The notes: generated by a model from the sequence alone, not told the origin. A DNA stretch of 8,537 nucleotides from Rhodanobacteraceae bacterium (GCA_025924775.1 JAICHS010000086.1:1-8537); one strand, 5' to 3'; positions 1 through 6,993 are shown, counted from the first letter of the stretch. Program-made: numbers and translations.

Positions 1-344
1 CCCTCGCACTTCACCGCGGCGTGCACCACGCCATCCAGCCGGCCCAGTTGCGTCTTGACCGACTCGGCGAAGGCCTGGTATTCGAGCGGCGTCGCGCCCT
101 GCAAGTCCATCGGTTGCAGCACGGGCTGCGGCGCGCCGGGCAGCGCGGCGATGGCGTCGTACACGGGTTCCAGTGCACGCGCCTTGCGATCGGCCAGCAG
201 CACCATGGCGCCCGCCCGCGCGCACGCCAGCGCCGCAGCACGGCCCAAGCCGCCCGCAGCGCCTGTGATCAGGATGACCCGGCCCGCCAGCGAATCTGCA
301 GCGGGCGCCCAGTCCGCCGGCAGATGCGCGACGGGCAGCGTCAC
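1..344 (-). CDS. Short-chain dehydrogenase/reductase, YciK-like (N-terminal part, runs off left edge)
   Basis: This is the first 114 codons of an SDR-family NAD(P)-dependent oxidoreductase; the C-terminal part lies beyond the window. A leader of about 20 residues (LPVAHLPADWAPAADSLAGR) precedes a Rossmann beta strand and the cofactor-binding glycine motif TGAAGGLG (T-G-x3-G-x-G). The second strand (MVLLADRK) follows. Near the edge the sequence reads LDGVVHAAVKCE, where many SDRs have an NAG motif (for example VHNAG in E. coli YciK); the Asn appears to be missing. The catalytic Ser/Tyr/Lys would be further left and cannot be checked. The GTG start at 344 overlaps the grxD stop in a GTGA, so the gene is probably translated by coupling to grxD and shares its transcript. 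The SDR family is secure; the resemblance to YciK rests on the N-terminal layout only, and the substrate is unknown. Confidence 0.85.
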   Translation of the reverse strand, partial: MTLPVAHLPADWAPAADSLAGRVILITGAAGGLGRAAALACARAGAMVLLADRKARALEPVYDAIAALPGAPQPVLQPMDLQGATPLEYQAFAESVKTQLGRLDGVVHAAVKCE

Positions 345-670
345 GGAGCGGCCGTCTGCTTGCCGGCCTCGGCGACCATCCGCTGCAGTTCGCCGGACTG
401 CGACAGCTCCAGCGTGATGTCGCAACCGCCGATCAGCTCACCGTTGATGTAGAGCTGCGGAAAGGTCGGCCAGTTGGAATAGCGCGGCAGATTGGCGCGG
501 ATCTCGGGATCTTCCAGCACGTTCACCGAGAAATACTCGGCGCCCGCCGCCGTCAGGGCCTGCGAGGTGCGCATGGAAAACCCGCACATCGGGAAATCGG
601 GCGTGCCCTTCATGTACAGCACGATGGGATGCCCGGAAAGGGTCTGCTTGATGCGTTCGATTACGTCCAT
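341..670 (-). CDS. grxD: Monothiol glutaredoxin Grx4 (CGFS type)
   Basis: A 109-residue cytosolic monothiol glutaredoxin. The family binds a glutathione-ligated [2Fe-2S] cluster, often with a BolA partner, and delivers or senses Fe-S clusters. The active site CGFS is at residues 29-32, preceded by the conserved KGTPDFPMCGF context. The cis-proline motif WPTFPQLYINGELIGGCD spans 67-84 (Pro71), with the GG and Cys-Asp that bind glutathione. Length matches the family (about 105-115). The ATG at 670 is preceded by CCTCCC on the coding strand, with no Shine-Dalgarno match. The stop overlaps the GTG start of the downstream SDR gene. Upstream, 114 bp separate it from the divergent sodB, so the two iron/redox genes are probably driven from a shared intergenic region. 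Confidence 0.97.
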   Translation of the reverse strand: MDVIERIKQTLSGHPIVLYMKGTPDFPMCGFSMRTSQALTAAGAEYFSVNVLEDPEIRANLPRYSNWPTFPQLYINGELIGGCDITLELSQSGELQRMVAEAGKQTAAP

Positions 671-772
671 GGGAGGATCGGTCTAGAATGGGGATTGGTG
701 TCGTGCGGACGCCGCTGATTGTATCAGGCGCGCCATCCACGCATGCTGCCATTTCCTGATTCCAACACCTCC

Positions 773-778
773 AAGGAG
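773..778 (+). promoter_or_regulatory. Ribosome binding site of sodB
   Basis: AAGGAG lies 6 bases before the ATG at 785. It fixes the sodB start there rather than at upstream in-frame ATGs (719, 743), which would add residues that superoxide dismutases do not have. Confidence 0.9.
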
Positions 779-784
779 AACTCC

Positions 785-1363
785 ATGGCGATCGAACTTC
801 CCCCGCTTCCCTACGAACGCAGCGCGCTGGCGCCGCACATCTCCGAGGAAACCCTGGACTATCACTACGGCAAGCACCACACGGCCTACGTCACCAACCT
901 CAACAAGCAGATCGAGGGCACCGACTTCGCCGACATGAATCTCGAGGATATCGTCAAGAAGGCCACCGGCGGCATGTTCAACAACGCCGCGCAGGCCTGG
1001 AACCACACGTTCTACTGGAACTCGATGTCGCCCAAGGGCGGCGGCGATCCGTCGGGCAAGCTGGCCGACGCCATCACCAAGGCCTTCAAGGATGTGGCTT
1101 CGTTCAAGGCCGAGTTCGGCAAGCTTGCCACCGGCACCTTCGGTTCCGGCTGGGCGTGGCTGGTGCAGCGCGCCGACGGCTCGCTGGGCCTGGTCAGCAC
1201 CTCCAACGCCGGCACGCCGATCACCGGCAGCGACCGTCCGCTGTTGACCTGCGACGTGTGGGAGCACGCCTACTACATCGATTACCGCAACGCGCGCGCC
1301 AAGTACGTCGACGCGTTCTGGAACCTCGTGAACTGGGACTTCGCCGCCAGCCAGATGGCGTAA
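785..1363 (+). CDS. sodB: Superoxide dismutase [Fe]
   Basis: A 192-residue Fe/Mn-family superoxide dismutase, which converts superoxide to hydrogen peroxide and oxygen in the cytoplasm. The N terminus LPPLPYERSALAPHIS is typical. The four metal ligands are visible: His27 (DYHYGKHH), His74 (WNHTFYW), Asp157 and His161 (CDVWEHAYYIDY). Gln70 in FNNAAQAWNHTFYW is the outer-sphere glutamine at the position expected for iron enzymes; manganese enzymes usually place this glutamine later, near GSGW. GSGWAW at 120-125 is present without it, so iron is the better call. There is no signal peptide. The gene is alone on the plus strand, divergent from grxD and convergent with glmM, with a hairpin terminator 12 bases after its TAA. 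No clear consensus promoter or Fur box was recognised in the 114-bp upstream gap. Confidence 0.98.
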   Translation: MAIELPPLPYERSALAPHISEETLDYHYGKHHTAYVTNLNKQIEGTDFADMNLEDIVKKATGGMFNNAAQAWNHTFYWNSMSPKGGGDPSGKLADAITKAFKDVASFKAEFGKLATGTFGSGWAWLVQRADGSLGLVSTSNAGTPITGSDRPLLTCDVWEHAYYIDYRNARAKYVDAFWNLVNWDFAASQMA

Positions 1364-1374
1364 GGCAGGTCCAC

Positions 1375-1413
1375 AAAAGCCGGGCCGTGGCACCCGCCGC
1401 GGCCCGGCTTTTT
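1375..1413. terminator. Bidirectional intrinsic terminator between sodB and glmM
   Basis: A perfect 10-bp inverted repeat (AGCCGGGCCG at 1378-1387, CGGCCCGGCT at 1400-1409) has a 12-base loop. It is flanked by AAAA on the left (1375-1378) and TTTTT on the right (1409-1413), so it reads as GC stem plus U tract in both directions. The right T tract touches the stop codon of glmM (1413-1415), so the same hairpin can end the sodB transcript and the rlmE-ftsH-folP-glmM side transcript. Confidence 0.88.
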
Positions 1414-2795
1414 CATTGCAGCAGCGGGGTGCCGGCGGAAGCGGCAACCACGGCATCCGCCAGCCGCGCCGCGAGGGCCTGCACCTCGTCGGCGTCCTCA
1501 CCCTCGATGGTGACGCGCACCAGCGGCTCGGTACCCGAGGGCCGCAGTACCACGCGGCCGCGGCCGCGCAGCACCTGCTGCACCTCGGCCAGGGTCTGCT
1601 GGACGGCCGGCGCCGTGACCACGGTCTTCGCGCCCGCCACCCGCACATTGCGGGTGATCTGCGGCAGTTTGGCGAGGCCCGTGCGCGCCGCGGACAAATC
1701 CTTGCCCGCGCGTGCCAGTGCATCCAGCACGGCCAGCGCCGACACGATGCCGTCGCCGGTGCTGGCACGGTCCAGGCACAAAATGTGGCCGGACGTCTCG
1801 CCACCCAGCACGCCACCATGTTCCTTCAACTGCTGCAACACGTAGCGGTCTCCGACATTGGCGCGCAGGAAGCGCACGCCCGCACCGGTCAGCGCGCGTT
1901 CCAGTCCGAAATTGCTCATCAGGGTGCCGACCACCGGGCCGCGCAGGCGCCCGTCGGCCAGCCAGTCGTGCGCCAGCACGTACAGCACGTCATCGCCGTC
2001 GGCCAGCTCGCCGTTGCGGTCGATAATCTGCACCCGGTCGCCATCGCCATCGAAGGCAATCCCGAGGTCGGCGTGCTGCTCGATCACCGCGCCGCGCAAC
2101 CGCACCGGGTGGGTCGAACCAACCTCGCGGTTGATGTTGAAACCATCGGGTTCGCAGCCGATCCGCGTGACGCGCGCGCCCAACGAGGCGAACACCTTGG
2201 GCGCGACGCTGTAGGTCGCGCCGTTGGCGCAATCCAGCACGATGTGCTTGCCGGACAGGTCGGGCGGAGTCGCCAGCGTGCCCAGGCAGAACCGCGCATA
2301 GCGGTCCACCGCGTCGTCGATGCGGCGCGCCTTGCCCAGGCGTTCCGCCGCGACCGTTGCAAATGGCGCATCGATTTCGCGTTCGATCCTGGCTTCCACC
2401 GCATCGGCCAGCTTTTCGCCATCCGCGGAAAAGAACTTGATGCCGTTGTCCTGGTAAGGATTGTGCGAGGCACTGATCACGATGCCGGCACTGGCGCCCA
2501 GCTCGCGCGTCAGCTGCGCCACCGCCGGGGTTGGTATCGGCCCCAGCAAGCCAACATCCGCCCCGGCCGCGACCAGCCCCGATTCCAGCGCGGCTTCGAA
2601 CATGTAGCCCGACACCCGCGTGTCCTTGCCGATCAACACCAGCGGCCGCTTGCCGTTGCCCAGCACCACGCCGGCGGCCCGGCCCAGCTTCAGCATGAAT
2701 TCGGCGGTGATGGGCCACTGGCCCACCACGCCACGCACGCCATCGGTGCCAAAGTATTTGCGGGGAGCGATCACGGAGGAGTCGGGCATGGTCAC
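1413..2795 (-). CDS. glmM: Phosphoglucosamine mutase
   Basis: GlmM converts glucosamine-6-phosphate to glucosamine-1-phosphate, the step before UDP-GlcNAc for peptidoglycan and LPS. The 460-residue protein covers the whole alpha-D-phosphohexomutase fold: N-terminal KYFGTDGVRG (13-22), the phosphoserine loop ISASHNP with Ser110, the magnesium loop DGDGDR (249-254), the sugar loop GGETSGH (331-337) and the phosphate-binding RPSGTEP (418-424). The family is usually about 445 residues; the extra residues are a short N-terminal leader and a C-terminal tail. Two starts are possible: GTG at 2795, with GAGG five bases upstream, or ATG at 2789, eleven bases from that GAGG. I list the GTG for its better spacing. 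It lies 54 bp after folP, the same neighbour order as in E. coli, and ends at the shared terminator. Confidence 0.98.
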   Translation of the reverse strand: MTMPDSSVIAPRKYFGTDGVRGVVGQWPITAEFMLKLGRAAGVVLGNGKRPLVLIGKDTRVSGYMFEAALESGLVAAGADVGLLGPIPTPAVAQLTRELGASAGIVISASHNPYQDNGIKFFSADGEKLADAVEARIEREIDAPFATVAAERLGKARRIDDAVDRYARFCLGTLATPPDLSGKHIVLDCANGATYSVAPKVFASLGARVTRIGCEPDGFNINREVGSTHPVRLRGAVIEQHADLGIAFDGDGDRVQIIDRNGELADGDDVLYVLAHDWLADGRLRGPVVGTLMSNFGLERALTGAGVRFLRANVGDRYVLQQLKEHGGVLGGETSGHILCLDRASTGDGIVSALAVLDALARAGKDLSAARTGLAKLPQITRNVRVAGAKTVVTAPAVQQTLAEVQQVLRGRGRVVLRPSGTEPLVRVTIEGEDADEVQALAARLADAVVAASAGTPLLQ

Positions 2796-2849
2796 GGTTG
2801 CCTCAATACACGTAAGTGAGGAGGATAACGCGCGCCCGCGCCGCCAACG

Positions 2850-3752
2850 TCAATCGTCACTGAACCGCTGCGAGCCGAAGGGCTTCGGTTCAACCCGGGG
2901 CGCAGCTTCACCCGCGTGCACCGCCTGCCACACGGCCAGCGCATCGTGGGTCGCGGCCACGTCATGCACGCGCACGACAAGCACGCCGCGCTGCACCGCG
3001 ATCATGGCGGCGGCGGCCGAACCCATCGCGCGCGGGGCACCCCGCGAACGCCCGGTCAGCGTGCCGATCATGGCCTTGCGCGACACCCCTATGAACACGC
3101 CCGCAGCGAGATCGCGGAAACGGTCCAGTGCACGCAGCAGCGCAAGGTTGTGTTCCAGCGTCTTGCCGAAGCCGAAGCCCGGGTCGACCAGCACCCGGCG
3201 CTTGTCGATGCCGGCCATTTCGCACGCGAACACGCGCTCGGCGAGGAAACGGTGCACCTCGCCCACGACATCGTCGTAATGCGGATCGTCCTGCATCGTC
3301 CTGGGCTCGCCCTGCATGTGCATCACGCACACCGGCACCTTCAATTCCGCGGCCGCGTCCAGGGCACCCTCGCGCCGCAACGCGTACACGTCGTTGATCA
3401 ATCCGGCGCCGGCCGCGACCGCGGCGCGAATCACTTCGGGTTTGGAGGTGTCGATCGAAATCGGTACGTCGGTACGCTTGGCCAGCGCCTGGATCACCGG
3501 CACCACGCGCGCGATTTCTTCCTTGGCCGGAACCGGATGCGCACCCGGACGCGTCGATTCCGCACCGACGTCAAGCAGGTCGGCACCCGCTTCGACCATC
3601 GCCACGCCCTGCGCGACGGCGGCCTCGACGTCGCCGGCAAGCCCGTCGCCGGAAAACGAATCGTCCGTGAGGTTGAGGATGCCGCAAATGCGCGGCCGGT
3701 CGAACTTGAGCGCGCGGCCGTTGCAATCGAGTGTGGGCGTGGTGTCAAACAT
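2850..3752 (-). CDS. folP: Dihydropteroate synthase
   Basis: FolP joins p-aminobenzoate to 6-hydroxymethyl-dihydropterin pyrophosphate to form dihydropteroate; it is the sulfonamide target. The 300-residue protein forms one TIM barrel. Visible sites: loop 1 GILNLTDDSFSGDG (24-37, Asn27), loop 2 AESTRPGA (64-71), SIDTSKP with Asp101, IND with Asn120, the pterin site DPGFGFGK with Asp190, GVSRKAMIG with Lys226, and RVHDV with Arg261 and His263. There is no two-residue insertion of the sul-resistance kind after the loop-1 Phe33, so this looks like the ordinary chromosomal enzyme. A TAG lies in frame four codons upstream, so ATG at 3752 is the first usable ATG. No Shine-Dalgarno sequence precedes it; a small hairpin occupies that place. 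It follows ftsH after 172 bp and precedes glmM. Confidence 0.97.
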   Translation of the reverse strand: MFDTTPTLDCNGRALKFDRPRICGILNLTDDSFSGDGLAGDVEAAVAQGVAMVEAGADLLDVGAESTRPGAHPVPAKEEIARVVPVIQALAKRTDVPISIDTSKPEVIRAAVAAGAGLINDVYALRREGALDAAAELKVPVCVMHMQGEPRTMQDDPHYDDVVGEVHRFLAERVFACEMAGIDKRRVLVDPGFGFGKTLEHNLALLRALDRFRDLAAGVFIGVSRKAMIGTLTGRSRGAPRAMGSAAAAMIAVQRGVLVVRVHDVAATHDALAVWQAVHAGEAAPRVEPKPFGSQRFSDD

Positions 3753-3925
3753 CGGTGCAGTCTAAAGCACCAACGTAGCCAGCATGTACCCAAACACAGC
3801 TATCCGAACAGAGCGGCCTTTGTGGAAAGTCAGGCCATGGATGGCCGTTCCGGTCCATGAAAGCCTAGTATCAACCCCGCCACGACGCCATACAACGAAA
3901 GCCGCGATCATGGACGATCGCAAAA
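3753..3925. other. ftsH-folP intergenic region with small palindromes
   Basis: A 173-base non-coding gap, the longest within the rlmE-ftsH-folP-glmM block. It holds three exact inverted repeats: GCGATC/GATCGC around a 6-base loop (3904-3921, just after the ftsH stop), GGCCAT/ATGGCC around 2 bases (3833-3846), and GGTGC/GCACC around 8 bases (3754-3771, immediately before the folP ATG). None has a T tract in the ftsH reading direction, so none is a clear intrinsic terminator. The last would cover the position where a ribosome binding site belongs. I see no protein-coding signal here. Confidence 0.5.
3867..3895 (-). promoter_or_regulatory. Weak sigma-70-like promoter candidate for folP
   Basis: On the minus strand TTGTAT (3895-3890) and GATACT (3872-3867) are separated by exactly 17 bases. 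The matches to consensus are poor (3 of 6 and 4 of 6). The placement, about 110 bases before folP and after the ftsH stop, is what makes it worth listing. Confidence 0.25.
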
Positions 3926-5869
3926 CTAGTGTTGACCCGCCGGATGACTGGAGGGCGTCACCGGTGCCACCGGCGCCACCGCCGGCTTGCCGCCGCCGGC
4001 ATTGTTGTCGCGCGGATGCCAATCCTTGGGCGGACCGGGCTCGCGGCCTTCCATGATCGCGGCGATTTGCTCGCGGTCGATGGTCTCGTACTGCAGCAGC
4101 GCCGCGGCCATCGCGTGCAGCTTCTCGATGTCGTCGGTAAGGACCTGGCGCGCCTTGTCGTAGGCGCTGTCGATGAGTTCGCGCGTCGCGATGTCGATCT
4201 TGCGCGCGGTCTCGTCCGACACGTTCTTGTGCTGGGTGACCGAGCGGCCGAGGAACACTTCGTCTTCCTCTTCCGAATAGGTCATCGGGCCGAGCGCGGA
4301 CGACAGCCCGTACTTGGTGACCATGTCGCGCGCGAGCGCGGTGGCGCGCTGGATGTCGTTGGAGGCGCCGGTGGTGACCTTCTCGGTACCGAAGATCAGC
4401 TCTTCGGCGACGCGGCCGCCGAACAGGCTGGCCAGCTTGCTTTCCAGCGACAGCTTGCTGTGGCTGTAGCGGTCCTGCTCGGGCAGGAACATGGTAACCC
4501 CGAGCGCGCGGCCGCGCGGGATGATCGTGACCTTGTGCACCGGGTCGTGGTCGGGCACCAACAGGCCCACGATCGCGTGGCCGGACTCGTGGTACGCGGT
4601 GAGCTTCTTCTCGTCCTCGCTCATGATCATGGAGCGCCGTTCGGAGCCCATCATGATCTTGTCCTTGGCGCGCTCGAAGAAAATCATCTTCACGTCGCGC
4701 GCATTCTCGCGCGCCGCGAACAGCGCGGCCTCGTTGACCAGGTTGGCGAGGTCCGCGCCGGAGAATCCCGGCGTACCGCGCGCGATGGTGAGCGGCTCGA
4801 CGTCGGCCGCGATCGGCACCTTGCGCATGTGCACCTTCAGGATCTGCTCGCGGCCCTTCAGGTCGGGCAGCGGCACCACCACTTGGCGGTCAAAGCGGCC
4901 CGGGCGCAGCAATGCAGGATCAAGCACGTCGGGCCGGTTGGTGGCCGCGATCACGATCACGCCCTCCGCGCCCTCGAAGCCGTCCCTCTCGACCAGCAAC
5001 TGGTTCAAGGTCTGCTCGCGTTCGTCGTGGCCGCCGCCGAGGCCCGCGCCGCGATGGCGGCCGACCGCGTCGATTTCATCGATGAAGATGATGCACGGCG
5101 CGTGCTTTTTGGCCTGTTCGAACATGTCGCGCACGCGCGCGGCGCCAACGCCGACGAACATCTCGACGAAGTCCGAGCCCGAGATCGAGAAGAACGGCAC
5201 CTTCGCTTCACCGGCGATGGCCTTCGCCAACAGCGTCTTGCCGGTGCCCGGCGAACCTACCATCAACACGCCGCGCGGAATCTTGCCGCCCAGCTTGGTG
5301 AACTTGGATGGATCGCGCAGGAAGTCCACCAGCTCGGACACTTCTTCCTTGGCTTCCTCGCAACCAGCCACGTCATTGAAGGTGACCTTGATCTGGTCCT
5401 CGCCCTGCAGCTTGGCGCGCGAGCGCCCGAAGCTCATGGCGCCGCGTCCACCCGCACCGGCCTGCATCTGGCGCATGAACCAGATCAGGATGGCGATGAA
5501 TATGAGGATCGGGCCCCAATCCAGCAGCAGCCGCCACAACGAGAATCCGTTGTCGCCCGGCTTCTGGGTGGTCTTGACCCGGTGTTGTTCCAGCAACTGC
5601 TGCAACTGGTCGCCAGCGAATACCGGCAACACGGTGCGCAACTGGCTGCCGTCCTTGAGCTTGCCGGTGATCACGGTCGGCAGCGCCGCGCTGGCGGTGA
5701 TCGAGGCGACGTTGTCGTTCTTCACCTGCGTCACGAACTCGGAGTACGACATCTGTTGCTCGCTGCCGGCCAGGCGCGGGCTGAGGCTGTTGTAGACCAG
5801 CAGCAGGATCACCGCGACGGCAACCCACAGCAGGCCCTGCTTGGCCAGTTCATTCATCGGCGGCTTCAT
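3926..5869 (-). CDS. ftsH: ATP-dependent zinc metalloprotease FtsH
   Basis: FtsH is the hexameric inner-membrane AAA+ protease that degrades unassembled membrane proteins and, in E. coli, LpxC and sigma-32. The 647-residue protein has a first membrane segment at about 11-29, a periplasmic part to about 116, and a second membrane segment at about 117-133. The AAA+ module follows: Walker A GSPGTGKT (205-212), pore loop MFVGVG (237-242), Walker B IIFIDEID (260-267) and SRH region RPGRFDRQ (322-329). The protease domain has zinc motif HESGH (427-431) and third ligand Asp505 in TGASND. The tail from 622 is Gly/Pro/Ala-rich. ATG at 5869 is chosen because GGAGG lies 9 bases upstream; GTG at 5875 is only 3 bases from it and ATG at 5857 is 21. 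Residue 295 is Arg (AGG) in VERDGFEG, where relatives have VEMDGFEG. It follows rlmE after 73 bp. Confidence 0.98.
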   Translation of the reverse strand: MKPPMNELAKQGLLWVAVAVILLLVYNSLSPRLAGSEQQMSYSEFVTQVKNDNVASITASAALPTVITGKLKDGSQLRTVLPVFAGDQLQQLLEQHRVKTTQKPGDNGFSLWRLLLDWGPILIFIAILIWFMRQMQAGAGGRGAMSFGRSRAKLQGEDQIKVTFNDVAGCEEAKEEVSELVDFLRDPSKFTKLGGKIPRGVLMVGSPGTGKTLLAKAIAGEAKVPFFSISGSDFVEMFVGVGAARVRDMFEQAKKHAPCIIFIDEIDAVGRHRGAGLGGGHDEREQTLNQLLVERDGFEGAEGVIVIAATNRPDVLDPALLRPGRFDRQVVVPLPDLKGREQILKVHMRKVPIAADVEPLTIARGTPGFSGADLANLVNEAALFAARENARDVKMIFFERAKDKIMMGSERRSMIMSEDEKKLTAYHESGHAIVGLLVPDHDPVHKVTIIPRGRALGVTMFLPEQDRYSHSKLSLESKLASLFGGRVAEELIFGTEKVTTGASNDIQRATALARDMVTKYGLSSALGPMTYSEEEDEVFLGRSVTQHKNVSDETARKIDIATRELIDSAYDKARQVLTDDIEKLHAMAAALLQYETIDREQIAAIMEGREPGPPKDWHPRDNNAGGGKPAVAPVAPVTPSSHPAGQH

Positions 5870-5878
5870 GCGCACGCA

Positions 5879-5883
5879 CCTCC
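5879..5883 (-). promoter_or_regulatory. Ribosome binding site of ftsH
   Basis: GGAGG on the minus strand, 9 bases before ATG 5869. It decides between three in-frame starts (5875 GTG, 5869 ATG, 5857 ATG) in favour of the middle one. Confidence 0.75.
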
Positions 5884-5942
5884 GTCACGAACACCCGCGG
5901 GCGCCGCGCGAAACAAGTCCAGTGATTGGAATTCAAACCTGC

Positions 5943-6569
5943 TCATTTGTCACCCTTCCAACCTGCAGCCAACGCATACACTTCACGTGAACGCGCGCGC
6001 GATGCCTTCGGCTTGCGCAGTGTCACCCGGGCAAAGCCCGCGCGCAAGTCGCGCAGGTACTCATCGAAACCACGGCCCTGAAACAATTTCACCAGCAATG
6101 ACCCTCCGGGTTTCAAGCACTTGGCGGCGAAATCCGTAGCCAGTTCAGCCAAGTGCATGGCACGCGCCTGATCCGCCACCTCGATACCGCTGATATTGGG
6201 CGCCATGTCCGACAGCACAAGGTCCACGGGCGCGCCTTCCAGCTTGTGCATCAGGGCCTCGAATACCGCATCCTCGCGGAAGTCGCCCTGGATGAATTTG
6301 ACCCCACCAATGCCCTGCATCGGCAGGATGTCCAGCGCAAACACCAGGCCACGATCGCCAAGGCGCTGCCGCACCAGTTGCGACCAGCCGCCCGGTGCCG
6401 CGCCCAGGTCCACCACCGTCATGCCCGGCTTCAGCAGGCGGTCGCGATCCAGCAACTCGTCCAGCTTGAACGCCGCGCGCGAACGAAAACCTTCAGCCTG
6501 CGCACGCTTCACGAACTCGTCGCCGAAGTGTTCCTGCAACCAGCGGGCGCTGCTTTTGGACCGGGCCAT
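5943..6569 (-). CDS. rlmE: 23S rRNA (uridine2552-2'-O)-methyltransferase RlmE (FtsJ/RrmJ)
   Basis: RlmE methylates the 2'-OH of U2552 in the A-loop of 23S rRNA on the 50S subunit, using S-adenosylmethionine, late in assembly. The 208-residue protein matches the family length (E. coli about 209). It opens with SSARWLQEHF, then RSRAAFKLDE. The SAM-binding motif DLGAAPGGWSQ is at 54-64, and Asp80 ends FALD. The catalytic K-D-K-E tetrad is complete: Lys35, Asp121 (LSDMAPN), Lys161 (LLVKLFQG) and Glu196 (SRARSREVY). The frame is open upstream to 6635, but that extension (Cys- and Gly-rich, unlike the family) is rejected; ATG 6569 gives the normal N terminus, with only a weak GAGAG upstream. It is the first gene of the minus-strand block leading to ftsH and is divergent from yhbY across 109 bp. 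Confidence 0.97.
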   Translation of the reverse strand: MARSKSSARWLQEHFGDEFVKRAQAEGFRSRAAFKLDELLDRDRLLKPGMTVVDLGAAPGGWSQLVRQRLGDRGLVFALDILPMQGIGGVKFIQGDFREDAVFEALMHKLEGAPVDLVLSDMAPNISGIEVADQARAMHLAELATDFAAKCLKPGGSLLVKLFQGRGFDEYLRDLRAGFARVTLRKPKASRARSREVYALAAGWKGDK

Positions 6570-6678
6570 GGAACTCTCGTGCGGCGAATGGCGGCAGCCA
6601 TCGCCCTTGCAACAGGAACAAGCGGTTAGGCCCATGATACCCTGTCGGGCTTACGCAACCCTCGATCTTGCTGAACGC

Positions 6679-6975
6679 ATGGCCCTCACCTCTTCGCAAA
6701 CCCGCTACCTGCGCGGTTTGGCCCATTCCATGAAGCCCGTCGTGCTGCTGGGCGGCAAGGGCGTGACCCCGGGAGTGCTTGCGGAATTGGAACAGGCGCT
6801 GGACGACCACGAGCTGATCAAGGTTAGGCTGAGTGGCGACGATCGCGCCGCGCGCCGCGTTGAAATCGAAAAACTGGTCGCCTCCAGCCGCGCCGAAGCC
6901 GTGCAGACCATCGGTCGCGTGACGGTACTGTACCGACGCAACGGCGACAAGCCGCAGATCGCGCTGCCGCGGTGA
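6679..6975 (+). CDS. yhbY: Ribosome assembly RNA-binding protein YhbY (CRM domain)
   Basis: A 98-residue single CRM (YhbY) domain protein. In E. coli YhbY associates with pre-50S ribosomal particles. The domain fills the protein: LTSSQTRYLRGLAHSMKP (3-20), the RNA-binding glycine loop LLGGKGVT (23-30), the helix ELEQALDDHELIKV (36-49) and the closing strand IGRVTVLYRRN (78-88), the typical G-x(4-5)-LYR end. Length is normal for the family (about 97). ATG 6679 gives the expected N terminus; no convincing Shine-Dalgarno sequence is seen. It is divergent from rlmE, a pairing also seen in E. coli, which links two large-subunit maturation factors across one promoter region. It is followed by a small palindrome and the repeat-like stretch at 6994-7174. 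Confidence 0.95.
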   Translation: MALTSSQTRYLRGLAHSMKPVVLLGGKGVTPGVLAELEQALDDHELIKVRLSGDDRAARRVEIEKLVASSRAEAVQTIGRVTVLYRRNGDKPQIALPR

Positions 6976-6986
6976 GCGGTAACCGC
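6976..6986. repeat. Short palindrome just after yhbY
   Basis: GCGGT-A-ACCGC, a perfect 5-bp inverted repeat directly behind the yhbY TGA. It has no T tract and is too short to be called a terminator. Confidence 0.4.
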
Positions 6987-6993
6987 AACAATG

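Noticed and set aside
695..725. Possible sodB promoter TTGGTG with an 18-base spacer to TTGTAT
   Set aside because: Both boxes match the consensus at only 3 of 6 positions, no better than expected by chance in this region.
719..784. Upstream in-frame starts for sodB (719 and 743)
   Set aside because: AAGGAG at 773-778 places initiation at 785, and the added residues do not occur in Fe superoxide dismutases or look like a signal peptide.
2850..3752. Acquired sulfonamide-resistance type dihydropteroate synthase
   Set aside because: Loop 1 has no insertion after the conserved Phe, the gene sits in the conserved ftsH-folP-glmM order, and base composition matches its neighbours.
3904..3921. GCGATC/GATCGC hairpin after the ftsH stop as an intrinsic terminator
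   Set aside because: In the ftsH direction the T run precedes the stem instead of following it, and the stem is only 6 bp.
3929..6139. Very long plus-strand open frame (736 codons) opposite ftsH, and other long frames opposite glmM and folP
   Set aside because: These are shadows produced by strong codon bias in GC-rich genes. The translations are Arg/His/Ala-rich with no recognisable domain, while the minus strand encodes full-length conserved enzymes.
6570..6635. N-terminal extension of rlmE by 22 residues (MGLTACSCCKGDGCRH...) to an upstream start
   Set aside because: RlmE proteins start a few residues before the SSARWLQEHF block; the extension is unlike the family, would run into the divergent yhbY promoter region and has no ribosome binding site.
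6628..6640. ATGATA/TATCAT as a -10 box in the rlmE-yhbY divergent region
   Set aside because: The hexamer reads as -10-like on the minus strand, but no acceptable -35 lies 16-18 bases away on either strand.
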